Shown: positions 44,651 through 52,523, numbered from the stretch's first letter. The stretch: 64,000 bases of DNA from Oscillospiraceae bacterium (GCA_015064625.1 SVRW01000009.1:1-64000); one strand, 5' to 3'. Numbers and translations are program-made. The notes: generated from the letters alone by a model not told the origin.

Positions 44651-44661
44651 CGGAGGATACT

Positions 44662-45150
44662 ATGGACAATATAAAATTTTACGAAATTAACAAAAAATAT
44701 ATTACATATCTTTCTGCGTATGCACCGCATATGTTTCAGAATAAGAAAGATTCACAAAAAAATGAGAGAAAATATATTGGTATCGTTTTTCGGATTAACG
44801 ATTTTGATTATTTTGCTCCACTTTCTTCATTCAAGGACAAGCATAGGATGATGAAAGAAGGGATTGATTTTATTAAAGTAAAAGATTACGCCGTCATCAA
44901 TTTGAATAATATGTTTCCTGTTCCGCTTGGTGAAAGCAAATACGTCGATATCAGAAACGAACGAGATCCGCATTACCGTGCTTTACTGCTATCGGAATAT
45001 CGTTATATTAAGTCAATACAGGAGAAAATTTGGAAGAACGCGCAGAACTTATATAAAATTAAAACCAAGGACGGAGAAAATTCGCCTCTCACCAAGAGAT
45101 GTAACGATTTTATTTTGTTGGAAAAGGCTTGTGCTGATTATATAAAATAA
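44662..45150 (+). CDS. toxN: Type III toxin, ToxN/AbiQ-family endoribonuclease
   Basis: A 162-residue protein close to the family's usual 165-180. Start set at 44662 with CGGAGG 6 nt upstream; an open frame back to 44527 only translates the antitoxin RNA. Family landmarks: FYEINKKYITYLSAYAPHMF, RKYIGIVFRINDFDYFAPLSS (the conserved beta strand), KHRMM, IDFIKVKDYAVINLNNMFPVP, and a C-terminal SIQEKIWKNAQNLY helix. ToxN is an RNase held inactive by its repeat RNA and commonly gives phage resistance by abortive infection. Base composition is more AT-rich than the operon upstream, which supports transfer. Confidence 0.9.
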   Translation: MDNIKFYEINKKYITYLSAYAPHMFQNKKDSQKNERKYIGIVFRINDFDYFAPLSSFKDKHRMMKEGIDFIKVKDYAVINLNNMFPVPLGESKYVDIRNERDPHYRALLLSEYRYIKSIQEKIWKNAQNLYKIKTKDGENSPLTKRCNDFILLEKACADYIK

Positions 45151-45437
45151 AGAATACAAGCAAAAGTAAATTGTTTAATGCCGAATGTTTGCTTGACAAA
45201 TAACGATAAATGAAGTTTAATAAAGCTGCGAGACGGATTTGCAGAGGGGGTTACAGTACGAAAATACCCTTACGCTAATAAAAGCGAGCTTTTGAATTTC
45301 GGAAAAAACGTCAGACGAAGTAAGTTTCATTGGGAATCCCTTTTTCTTTTTCACATATAGAGGAAAAAATAGAAATAAGGGAAAAAATATATCGGACTTT
45401 CTTTGAAAATGAGAAAACCCGATTTTTCTTTAAAAAC
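45151..45437. other. Non-coding gap after toxN, no gene seen
   Basis: AT-rich with no credible ribosome binding site and open frame. It includes an isolated TTGACA (45193-45198) without a good downstream -10 box, and degraded-looking sequence; possibly remains of a former insertion. Confidence 0.4.
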
Positions 45438-45484
45438 ATGGCTAATCCAAAGCATAACTTTGGATTAGCCATAATTTATGCGGT
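45438..45484. repeat. Left copy of a 47-bp hairpin direct repeat
   Basis: ATGGCTAATCCAAAG ... CTTTGGATTAGCCATAATTTATGCGGT. It matches the copy at 49218-49264 at 44 of 47 positions, with all three differences in the hairpin loop. The pair encloses the XRE to RiPP module. On the minus strand it can also end transcription from the plus strand or XRE gene, but it lacks a T tract. Confidence 0.9.
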
Positions 45485-45522
45485 TTATACGTTTTCATTA
45501 CGTTTTTTGAAGATTTTATTAT

Positions 45523-45792
45523 TTACGAATGTTTTTCAATAAGAATTTTTATGTCATGTAAAAGCTCCATGTCTTTTTGAGATATGGTTTCAAATTCGTC
45601 AAGTTCTAATAAATATCGAGGATCCAAGTTGAGAATTTGACAAATTCGCCTTAACTGCTCCATGCTTGGCTCTTGGATATCACGTTCGATTTTTGAATAA
45701 TTGGATTGATTCATGGGAATAAGCCTCGCCATGTCGCTTTGTAAAAGGTCCATATCTTCCCGCTTGTTGCGTATTTTCGTTCCAATGTTCAT
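45523..45792 (-). CDS. XRE-family HTH regulator of the RiPP-like module
   Basis: An 89-residue repressor-type protein: GTKIRNKREDMDLLQSDMARLI, NQSNYSKIERDIQEPSMEQL and CQILNLDPRYLLEL form the Cro/C1 domain; a short helical tail follows. It is divergent from the five plus-strand genes at 46058-49063. Repeated TAGTTA/TAACTA half-sites occupy the intergenic region, so it likely represses both its own and the operon promoter. It lacks the TPR domain of Rgg-type peptide sensors. Confidence 0.9.
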   Translation of the reverse strand: MNIGTKIRNKREDMDLLQSDMARLIPMNQSNYSKIERDIQEPSMEQLRRICQILNLDPRYLLELDEFETISQKDMELLHDIKILIEKHS

Positions 45793-45812
45793 ATTTGTAA
45801 TCCCCTTTTTTA

Positions 45813-45907
45813 GTTATCCTTTGAAAATATTATATTATTTTTAACTAAAAGCCTTGACAAAATGTGCAAAATGCGATATAATACAAATCGTAGTTAAAAT
45901 TCAACTA
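45813..45907. promoter_or_regulatory. Divergent control region: consensus promoter and TAGTTA operators
   Basis: Plus strand: TTGACA (45854-45859), 17-bp spacer, TATAAT (45877-45882), a perfect consensus. Flanking half-sites: TAGTTA near 45819, TAACTA (45842-45847), and the inverted repeat TAGTTAAAATTCAACTA (45891-45907) just past the -10 box. An untranslated leader of about 165 nt follows. Confidence 0.8.
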
Positions 45908-46057
45908 TAAAAGCAATTGTAGTATATATTGCATTTAGTGTTTTTGAAAACATGGCTTTTTGCGTTGATGAAATATGCAATGGTTAAAAGATGTAGTGCT
46001 TCTTTATAAATTTATTGAATTTTTTATTATGATTGAGGTTTTATAGGAGGAAACAGT

Positions 46058-46282
46058 ATGCCAAGATGGAAACGCGATCATTATATGGACGCTTCTGGAG
46101 AATGGCGTAGCCCGAATGAAGATTATATTGATTATTCTGGCTCGTGGCGGTCACCAGATGATGATTATGTGGATTTTTCAGGAGAATGGCGCGGTGCTAA
46201 CGATATGTACATTGATGAAACGGGCTATTGGAGGAGGCCAGGTGAACGGTATATGGATCATTCAGGTTATTGGCGATGGTAA
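46058..46282 (+). CDS. Small protein of five 14-residue Trp-Arg repeats
   Basis: A 74-residue protein with AGGAGG 8 nt before the start. After a basic MPRWKRD start it consists of five repeats of the pattern Y-[MIV]-D-x-[ST]-G-x-W-R-x-[PA]-x-[DE]: YMDASGEWRSPNE, YIDYSGSWRSPDD, YVDFSGEWRGAND, YIDETGYWRRPGE, YMDHSGYWRW. There is no signal peptide and no Cys. I do not recognise a characterised family; the regular Gly and aromatic spacing suggests a repeating beta hairpin. As first gene of the operon it could be a structural protein, a binding partner or, less likely, a repeat-type substrate for the radical SAM enzyme. Confidence 0.85.
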   Translation: MPRWKRDHYMDASGEWRSPNEDYIDYSGSWRSPDDDYVDFSGEWRGANDMYIDETGYWRRPGERYMDHSGYWRW

Positions 46283-46404
46283 TTCAAGCATCCGAATTTA
46301 CAACAATTCTACAAAATCTGCAAAAGGCATAACGATAATACAAGAATTCAGCTCAAAAATATGTTTCTTTATTAAAAAGCATACTGAAAGGAAAATGTAT
46401 TAAT

Positions 46405-46857
46405 ATGTGGTTTGTTATTATTTTGATAGTTATTTCCGCAATTGTGGCGTGGTGGTTGAAGAAGAAAAGGTGGCGAAGGGAAGAAGCGGAAAAAATTCAG
46501 CGCAAATCCGAGGAAGATAGAAAAAGGCAAGAATACCAAAAGAAATCAGACCGAGTTTATGCTGAGAATTTCCCAAGATTATATGACCATCGTTCAACGT
46601 CAGAGTTGAGAAATATTCATAATCTACTAGAGATAATGCATTATAACCAATCGGATTTCAGAGTTCGGATAACGCTTGGGCCTGCAGCTGCTGGCGCATA
46701 TTGCAAGGCGCGGGATGAATTGTTGAAAGTGATGGGATATCCAACGTGGAGGCATTTGCTTATGAATGGCAAGATTGAATATATAGGATGGCCTGTACGT
46801 CCAACCTTGGATATGAACTATGTCTATGATGTGCTGAACTCTCGTGGAATATGGTAA
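46405..46857 (+). CDS. Membrane-anchored protein of unknown function
   Basis: A 150-residue protein with an N-terminal membrane helix (MWFVIILIVISAIVAWWL), a charged coiled-coil segment (residues about 20-48) and a C-terminal globular part containing RVRITLGPAAAGAYCKARDELLKVMGYPTW and LLMNGKIEYIGWP. I do not recognise the family. GAAAGGAAAA lies upstream. Its first 50 coding and leader bases are almost the same as those of the next gene at 46979, so the two share a duplicated 5' end. It is the second gene of the RiPP-like operon. Confidence 0.8.
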   Translation: MWFVIILIVISAIVAWWLKKKRWRREEAEKIQRKSEEDRKRQEYQKKSDRVYAENFPRLYDHRSTSELRNIHNLLEIMHYNQSDFRVRITLGPAAAGAYCKARDELLKVMGYPTWRHLLMNGKIEYIGWPVRPTLDMNYVYDVLNSRGIW

Positions 46858-46978
46858 ATTGTTTTTTGTGGATAGAAAAAATATGTTAAATTTATTCAAA
46901 CTAATTATTTATGTAGAAACAGCCGATTAGGATTTCAAGGATACGTTTAAAAGTATACTGAAAGGAAAATATATTAAT

Positions 46979-47500
46979 ATGTGGTTTATTATTATTTTGA
47001 TAGTTGTTGTTATTGTAGTTAAAGTGAAAAAAACAGTTGATAAAGCTAAGAATGAACAGCTCGACCGTGAAAGAATCGAAAAGAAGAAAAAGGCTCAAAC
47101 AGAAGCTAAAGCAAGATTTGAAGTGATAACTGATGCTGAGAAACAAAAACTGCTTGCTTGCGGCGAAGATGTCCTCTCTACCACGCTTAACGCGTTCAAT
47201 AAGGCGATTAAAGGTGATGCAGATGCAATGCTGTTTATGGCAATTACATATCAAGCAAAAATTCAAAACGCCAAGAAATCAGCTTATTGGATGCAAAAAT
47301 CGTCTGATGCAGGTAGTTCAGATTCGAAGTACTGGCTTGGTGAATTTTATGTGAGTGGCTACGGAGTACCGCAAGACAGAGTTAAAGGCGTATCTTTGAT
47401 TATGGACGCTGCAAGGGAAGGCAATAAAAAAGCCATACAATCGCTTAAGGAAAATGGCATGTCTGTTGCCGAGATGCGTTCGGTTGGTATTCCTGTATGA
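46979..47500 (+). CDS. Membrane-anchored Sel1-like repeat protein
   Basis: A 173-residue protein: membrane helix MWFIIILIVVVIVV, basic coiled coil (residues about 18-50), then two or three Sel1-type repeats (AIKGDADAMLFMAITYQ, NAKKSAYWMQKSSDAGSSDSKYWLGEFYVSGYGV, RVKGVSLIMDAAREGN). Sel1 repeats bind other proteins, so this could be a scaffold that keeps partners at the membrane. Its leader and start codons match those at 46405. Third gene of the operon, 128 nt before the radical SAM gene. Confidence 0.85.
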   Translation: MWFIIILIVVVIVVKVKKTVDKAKNEQLDRERIEKKKKAQTEAKARFEVITDAEKQKLLACGEDVLSTTLNAFNKAIKGDADAMLFMAITYQAKIQNAKKSAYWMQKSSDAGSSDSKYWLGEFYVSGYGVPQDRVKGVSLIMDAAREGNKKAIQSLKENGMSVAEMRSVGIPV

Positions 47501-47628
47501 GCCTCGGTTATTATGATTAACTAATTAAAATGCACTCGAGAGACAACGTACTTTTTAAAGCGTTAATGGATATGTTTACCAGGTGCGACATTGTTAATGC
47601 GATTAAGAAAATATAAGGAGAAAGAAAA

Positions 47629-48954
47629 ATGAAGTTATCGCAATTTAATATTCTCGCGCAGGCAGAGAATGATGAGAATACATATTTAATTTATAATACG
47701 CATACAACAGCGTTTGTAACGTTTGATAAACCTAAGTATGAGGAAATATTTATAAACAAGGTATTTTCAGATACAGATACCATTCAGCAATTAAAGAAAA
47801 TGGGGATTGTAGTTGAAGACGATGTTGATGAGTTACTTTTGTTAGAGAGAATCAGAGAAAACGGTATGAATGATCCTGTTCAGAACGTAACAATACTTAC
47901 AACAACAGAATGTAATGCAAGATGTTATTACTGCTTTGAAAATGGAATAAGACAGTACCCTATGACAAAGGAAGTAGCAGATGCAACAGTTGAGTATATT
48001 AAAAAGAATTATCCTGATCCTCTCTTTGCCATTAACTGGTTTGGCGGTGAACCTTTGATGAACTTTGACATAATGAAATACATAACAAAAAAATTGAAAG
48101 AAAACGGTTATGAAATAATTTCTCATATTACGACAAATGGTTCTTTATTAAATCAAGAAATAATTGATTATTTGAAAACTGAATACAGCGATTTATCATT
48201 CCAAATTACCATTGATGAGATTGGGGATGCTTACGGAGAAATAAAAGATTATATTGATATTGATAAAAAAGATGCGTTTAACCGAGTAATGAATAATATT
48301 GGACAACTGTTGGACAACGGGATTACAACTAACGTTAGACTTAATTTCGCAGCAAGCCAAATTAATAGGGCTAAAGAAATATATGTTGAAATAAAGAATA
48401 TTTTAAAAGACCACAATCAATCAACCTTATACATATACTTCGCTCCGTTGACCTTGGACGATGATAATGAAATTATCAGCAATTTTCACGGTGACTTTGA
48501 ACATCCTTTTCTGCAGGCTGTTAAAACACAGTTTGATTCTGGTTTTCCGTTATATAAACCAAGATATGATGGTGAAATGGGATTAATTGGTGCATTTGGG
48601 CTTATGCCTAATGCTTTTTCTTGCGGAATGACAACGAAGAACAGAATATCTATAGATGCAGACGGTAGGTTATATAAATGTCACAGATTATCAGGAAAAG
48701 AAAAATATTCGTGCGGTTCTGTTTTTGATGGAATTGATGAAAACAACGCAATATATAAAATGTTTAGGAATACAAAGATTCACGATAAAGATTGTAAAAA
48801 ATGCAACATTCTTCCTATTTGTCAGGGAGGATGTAAGTCTCAACGGATATTATACGGCAATAAGCAGAAATGCCATAGAATAAGACAAATACAAAGTGAG
48901 TTAGTAAATCTTTATTATAAAGAGGTATCAAAAACTCAGAATGGAGGTGAATAA
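47629..48954 (+). CDS. Radical SAM/SPASM peptide maturase
   Basis: A 441-residue enzyme. Residues 1-85 form an N-terminal domain typical of peptide-modifying members (probable precursor recognition). The radical SAM cluster motif is CNARCYYC (Cys95, 99, 102), with FGGEPLMN at 138-145. The C-terminal SPASM domain carries Cys332, GRLYKC ending at Cys351, Cys362, then C-x2-C-x5-C-x3-C (389, 392, 398, 402) and Cys415, enough for two auxiliary 4Fe-4S clusters. Such enzymes install thioether or carbon-carbon crosslinks in ribosomal peptides. AAGGAG precedes the start, and the next gene begins 1 nt after the stop and encodes a Cys-rich peptide, the likely substrate. Confidence 0.95.
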   Translation: MKLSQFNILAQAENDENTYLIYNTHTTAFVTFDKPKYEEIFINKVFSDTDTIQQLKKMGIVVEDDVDELLLLERIRENGMNDPVQNVTILTTTECNARCYYCFENGIRQYPMTKEVADATVEYIKKNYPDPLFAINWFGGEPLMNFDIMKYITKKLKENGYEIISHITTNGSLLNQEIIDYLKTEYSDLSFQITIDEIGDAYGEIKDYIDIDKKDAFNRVMNNIGQLLDNGITTNVRLNFAASQINRAKEIYVEIKNILKDHNQSTLYIYFAPLTLDDDNEIISNFHGDFEHPFLQAVKTQFDSGFPLYKPRYDGEMGLIGAFGLMPNAFSCGMTTKNRISIDADGRLYKCHRLSGKEKYSCGSVFDGIDENNAIYKMFRNTKIHDKDCKKCNILPICQGGCKSQRILYGNKQKCHRIRQIQSELVNLYYKEVSKTQNGGE

Positions 48955-48955
48955 G

Positions 48956-49063
48956 ATGAAGGTTATCAGAGACGGTTATTCAGAAGAAATGCTGAAAAAG
49001 GTTTTTGAACACGTAGCATCAGGCTCGTGCACAACTTGCTGTGATACTTGTTCTAATGACTAA
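48956..49063 (+). CDS. Candidate RiPP precursor peptide with CxxCCxxC core
   Basis: A 35-residue peptide that starts 1 nt after the radical SAM stop, with GGAGGTG 8 nt upstream inside the maturase gene, so translation is coupled. The sequence reads MKVIRDGYSEEMLKKVFEHV then ASGSCTTCCDTCSND. The first 21 residues look like an amphipathic leader; a Gly at 23 may mark the cleavage region, and the core contains Cys25, 28, 29 and 32 spaced C-x2-C-C-x2-C, with Thr, Asp, Ser and Asn as possible partners for thioether bridges (sactipeptide or ranthipeptide type). This is inference from position and composition; no protease or exporter gene is adjacent. I do not recognise the family. Confidence 0.8.
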   Translation: MKVIRDGYSEEMLKKVFEHVASGSCTTCCDTCSND

Positions 49064-49069
49064 AAACGG

Positions 49070-49105
49070 TTGGGCTGTGTCATTTTTCGGAGTGATACAG
49101 CTCTA
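49070..49105 (+). terminator. Hairpin after the precursor gene
   Basis: GGGCTGTGTCA and TGATACAGCTC pair with a G-U or mismatch, loop TTTTTCGGAG. There is no strong T tract, so it may stabilise the mRNA 3' end rather than terminate. Confidence 0.5.
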
Positions 49106-49217
49106 ATCGTAATTATCAAAGCACATTTTATAAGGTCTGCTTCTTTTATTCAGCCCATCATTGGTGTGGGCATGAAATTGTAAAAAAAGGCTTCAGAAAT
49201 CCTTGACAACATAAATT

Positions 49218-49264
49218 ATGGCTAATCCAAAGTACACCTTTGGATTAGCCATAATTTATGCGGT
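49218..49264. repeat. Right copy of the 47-bp hairpin direct repeat
   Basis: Direct-repeat partner of 45438-45484. Here the inverted repeat extends further: 23-bp perfect arms from CATAAATTATGGC (49210) to GCCATAATTTATG (49260). Confidence 0.9.
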
Positions 49265-49307
49265 ATGTCTTAATAGTTTAACGCATAGCGATTAAAGTTT
49301 TTGGGGG

Positions 49308-49335
49308 TTGGGGTATTTTTTCAAAAATACCCCAA
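49308..49335. terminator. Hairpin downstream of the GH106-like gene
   Basis: TTGGGGTATTTTT and AAAAATACCCCAA form a perfect stem with a CA loop, 18 nt after the minus-strand stop at 49353. It probably separates this gene from the RiPP-like module. Confidence 0.7.
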
Positions 49336-49352
49336 TTTCAAAAATGCCCAAA

Positions 49353-52300
49353 TCAATTTTTGCTAAAGAATTCCACCTTGCCGATTTTGGCTTCGATGAA
49401 TGAATAGTTATCGCTCCAGGCTTTGCCTGACGTGAGGAAATCATCCGGCCCATACGAACCGCGAAGCGTTGGAACGATGTGGAGCGGTCCGAATGAGTTG
49501 CGACGTGAATTAACAAGGGTTATACGGATAGGAAGCTTTGCTTTAACCGCTTCTGTAACGTCTGCCGTGTATGGCTCCCACGCAATCGTGAGCTTCTTGT
49601 CTGCATATTCAACTGCAACGTTAGTGCCTGTGAATTCGGGAATTTTGATAAATATTTCTTTTGCTGTGGCATCAATAAGGGGGAGATAATCATCGGGCTT
49701 AAGCTCAATTGTTGCTCTGCCACTGAAGAAGGGCAAGCTGCGTTCTGCCATGTTATCGATGGAAAGAGTCTTTGGAAGACTTTTTATGGTTGAACCTGCA
49801 GCCTTGGGAGCTACACCGAAGCTACCAAGGAGATAAACAGCTTCAACGTTTACTGTGCGCTTGAAATCAACAATTGCAGTTATCTCGTTTGCTCCAACCT
49901 TTAAAGCATCAGAAGGAATCTGCATTTTTATAAATGAGTTGTCAACCCACCAATCATCCAATGACTTGTACTCAAGTTTAACACCGTTGCAGTAGTAATC
50001 TGTGTATTCGGGGCGTTCTGCCGCAAGGTAAATGTCCCCTTGGGGAATAACTTCCACGTTAAAAGGATATACAATGTAAACACGACCGTAGCTTTCCGTA
50101 TATTTGGATTTTGCAAACCAAGGCTGGAGCATTTCACCGCCACGATGCTCTATTCCAACGCGGTCACGAATCTGTCTGTCAATTTTGAGAACTTCTCCAA
50201 GGTCGCTGTATTGCTCGTCGCCTTCAAATTTGAATTTGCTGTAGTCAAGAACGCAAACGTTAGGTTCATCCAAAGAATATTCAAATTCACCGCTTTCAAG
50301 AACACCTGTGGATTTGAGAGGCTCTGCGGAATACGTATCAATTTCGTCCTTGCTTTCCGTGAATACGATAATAATCATTTGAGCGGGAGCTAAATCAAGA
50401 TTTAGCGATATTTTACCGTCTTTGCAAACGGCTGGATAAATTTCTCTCGTGCCGTTTTCGGGAGACCATATTTCCGCTCTGTATGAGCCTTCAAGGTCTG
50501 CTGTAAGCTCGAATTCTCCTGATTTTTCGTTTCTTTCTCTGTTGAGAAGAACGCATATATAATCGTTTCCGTCTTTTCTCGTCTGCATAAATACGCTTTC
50601 GGAAGCGGTTGCGGTGATGGGATTTTCTTCTGAAACTACTTTATCGAGTTCATCAAGAGAAACGTTAATTGCATTTTCGAATTCTTCAACAAGCTTCAAG
50701 CAAGCGTCGGAACGAACCGCATCAACGTATTTTGGAATATCCCCTGCGAAAACAACCTTTCCTCCGTTTTCAAGGAATTTATAGAGTAAATCATAGGTTG
50801 TTTTTCTTATTGTAAGCGCCCCTGAAACAACTACTGTTTTGTAAGTACCGTTTTCAATTGTCAAGGTGTTTCCTTTGACCTTGGCGTAATTCGCCATTAT
50901 AAATTCTTCACCGTAGTCAAAATCAATCCTTGCACAAGCAAGCTTCATGAAGGTTTTTTGGTATATTCCTTCAAGAACGTGGGTTTCCTTGTCCGCACCG
51001 AATATCCAACTTGCCCATGAAAGATGCGCTGTTGTCCAAACGCTTTCAATTGGGTTAAGTACAAGAACGTCGCAGACAGGTTTGCCTTCGGAAAGCATAA
51101 GTCCGATACGTGCAAAATAGGTTTCAACGAAATTGTAATCCTTATAGTAAGGGGATTGGAAGGAAACGCTGGCAGGGTAGTCACGTTTACATTCTCCCTC
51201 CATCGTGTACCATGAAAGATGAGGACAGCGAACGTTTACACCGAACAATGCCTGCCAATCACCCAAGGTTTTGTGGGAGCGGAGATTGAATTCCCAGCCT
51301 GAACATCCGTAAAGCTCCGAAAGCATCCATTTTTTGTCGAACTGACGGCAAACGGATTGACACTGTTTTGCCACCCAGTAGCTACGGTTGTCGTTACCGA
51401 GAATGTCAATACCAGGGTTTCCCATGTTGAGATAGAAACGCATGAGTGAGCCGTTGGGGGCTGTCTGGGTTGAAAGCAGGTCTTCGTGGAGAACGTGACC
51501 TGTCAAAATCATGTTGTTGTCTTCGCACCATTTGTTTACGGGAACGGCAAAACGTTCGTTAAATAGATTACAGCCCAAATCTATGTAGTCAATTTTAGGC
51601 TTGGATACAAGCTCGCCCTCGAGTCTGTAGAAGATTTCGGGGAGTATCATTGAAATATCGTAGCCGTAACGTTTTTCGAATTCTTCGAATATATCGTCTG
51701 TGTAGAAAATTGCAGAGCTTCTCAAACCGTTTTCGGTTTTGCAGTTGCCCATGCATTTTCCTCTGTGTGGTTCGTCGGTAAATATGCCCTTTATGGAAGT
51801 ACCGATTCTGTCCCCGCAACGCTTTTTGTATTCATCGTGAGTAACTTCAATAAACTTGTTGACAGCTTCATAGCTCATTGTGTCAATATAGGTGTTTCCG
51901 TTGTAGTTGCTGTTTGGCTCGTCGGGAATAATTTTGAAGGACAAAACCTTCTTTTTTCCTTCGCCTAAAGCTTTAAAAGCAGCATCCACGTCCGCTTCGG
52001 ATTTTATTTCCTTGTATCCGCCTATGGATATGCCGTCATCAAGCAATGTTGCCACAAAAGCACGTATTATCTCGTCATCCCATTTGAAATCCTTCGCGTC
52101 AGCTTCAAAAAGATAAAGGGATTTCATTCTGTATTTTGGGTTTTCTGAAACCTTACCCCCTGCGCTTCCACTTGGCCAACGGTCTTCATCGTAAAGCCAG
52201 GCTTCAAGTCCAAGCTTTTCGCTTTCGTCTGATACAGCGCTTGTAATATCAAACCATTCGTCGCCTAAATACTCAGTAATAAGTCCGCAACGGGAATGCA

Positions 52301-52451
52301 TAAAATATCCGCCAAAACCCATTTCACCAAGGATTTTTGCTTGTCTTACTGCTTCTTTCGTTTTCAATTCACCGTTCCATGACCAGAAGGGCTTTCCACG
52401 GTATTCATTTCCTGGGTTTATAAATTTTGAAAAAACGTCTTTTTTGCTCAT
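49353..52451 (-). CDS. GH106-like (alpha-L-rhamnosidase-related) glycosyl hydrolase
   Basis: A 1032-residue protein without signal peptide, hence probably cytoplasmic; start at 52451 with TTGGAG upstream. The N-terminal barrel has the family opening GKPFWSWNGELKTKEAVRQ, MGFGGYFMHSRCGL, YLGDEWFDI and AWLYDEDRWPSGSAGG; later GIFTDEPHRG, TGHVLHEDLLSTQ and MLSELYGCSGW supply candidate catalytic acids. The C-terminal third is beta-rich (GEFELTADLEGSYRAEIW, then a sandwich domain). The family removes rhamnose or related sugars from plant and microbial glycans; the exact substrate is open. Together with the GH78 gene at the right edge it suggests rhamnose-containing glycan use. Confidence 0.82.
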   Translation of the reverse strand: MSKKDVFSKFINPGNEYRGKPFWSWNGELKTKEAVRQAKILGEMGFGGYFMHSRCGLITEYLGDEWFDITSAVSDESEKLGLEAWLYDEDRWPSGSAGGKVSENPKYRMKSLYLFEADAKDFKWDDEIIRAFVATLLDDGISIGGYKEIKSEADVDAAFKALGEGKKKVLSFKIIPDEPNSNYNGNTYIDTMSYEAVNKFIEVTHDEYKKRCGDRIGTSIKGIFTDEPHRGKCMGNCKTENGLRSSAIFYTDDIFEEFEKRYGYDISMILPEIFYRLEGELVSKPKIDYIDLGCNLFNERFAVPVNKWCEDNNMILTGHVLHEDLLSTQTAPNGSLMRFYLNMGNPGIDILGNDNRSYWVAKQCQSVCRQFDKKWMLSELYGCSGWEFNLRSHKTLGDWQALFGVNVRCPHLSWYTMEGECKRDYPASVSFQSPYYKDYNFVETYFARIGLMLSEGKPVCDVLVLNPIESVWTTAHLSWASWIFGADKETHVLEGIYQKTFMKLACARIDFDYGEEFIMANYAKVKGNTLTIENGTYKTVVVSGALTIRKTTYDLLYKFLENGGKVVFAGDIPKYVDAVRSDACLKLVEEFENAINVSLDELDKVVSEENPITATASESVFMQTRKDGNDYICVLLNRERNEKSGEFELTADLEGSYRAEIWSPENGTREIYPAVCKDGKISLNLDLAPAQMIIIVFTESKDEIDTYSAEPLKSTGVLESGEFEYSLDEPNVCVLDYSKFKFEGDEQYSDLGEVLKIDRQIRDRVGIEHRGGEMLQPWFAKSKYTESYGRVYIVYPFNVEVIPQGDIYLAAERPEYTDYYCNGVKLEYKSLDDWWVDNSFIKMQIPSDALKVGANEITAIVDFKRTVNVEAVYLLGSFGVAPKAAGSTIKSLPKTLSIDNMAERSLPFFSGRATIELKPDDYLPLIDATAKEIFIKIPEFTGTNVAVEYADKKLTIAWEPYTADVTEAVKAKLPIRITLVNSRRNSFGPLHIVPTLRGSYGPDDFLTSGKAWSDNYSFIEAKIGKVEFFSKN

Positions 52452-52494
52452 AATGTTCTCCAAATATGATTTTTTGGTTTTCATATATATCTAT

Positions 52495-52523
52495 AATATA
52501 CCAAAAATTATCTGCTTTGTAAA
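52495..52523 (-). promoter_or_regulatory. Promoter for the GH106-like gene
   Basis: Minus-strand TTTACA (52518-52523), 17-bp spacer, TATATT (52495-52500), 44 nt before the start codon. Confidence 0.6.

Noticed and set aside
44527-44661. N-terminal extension of the toxN gene
   Set aside because: It would be encoded by the antitoxin repeats and terminator; the family start and the CGGAGG signal fit 44662.
47530-47616. 28-codon frame just before the radical SAM gene (MHSRDNVLFKALMDMFTRC start), possible second precursor
   Set aside because: No ribosome binding site and a single Cys. Its stop overlaps the maturase ribosome binding site, so it remains a weak possibility only.
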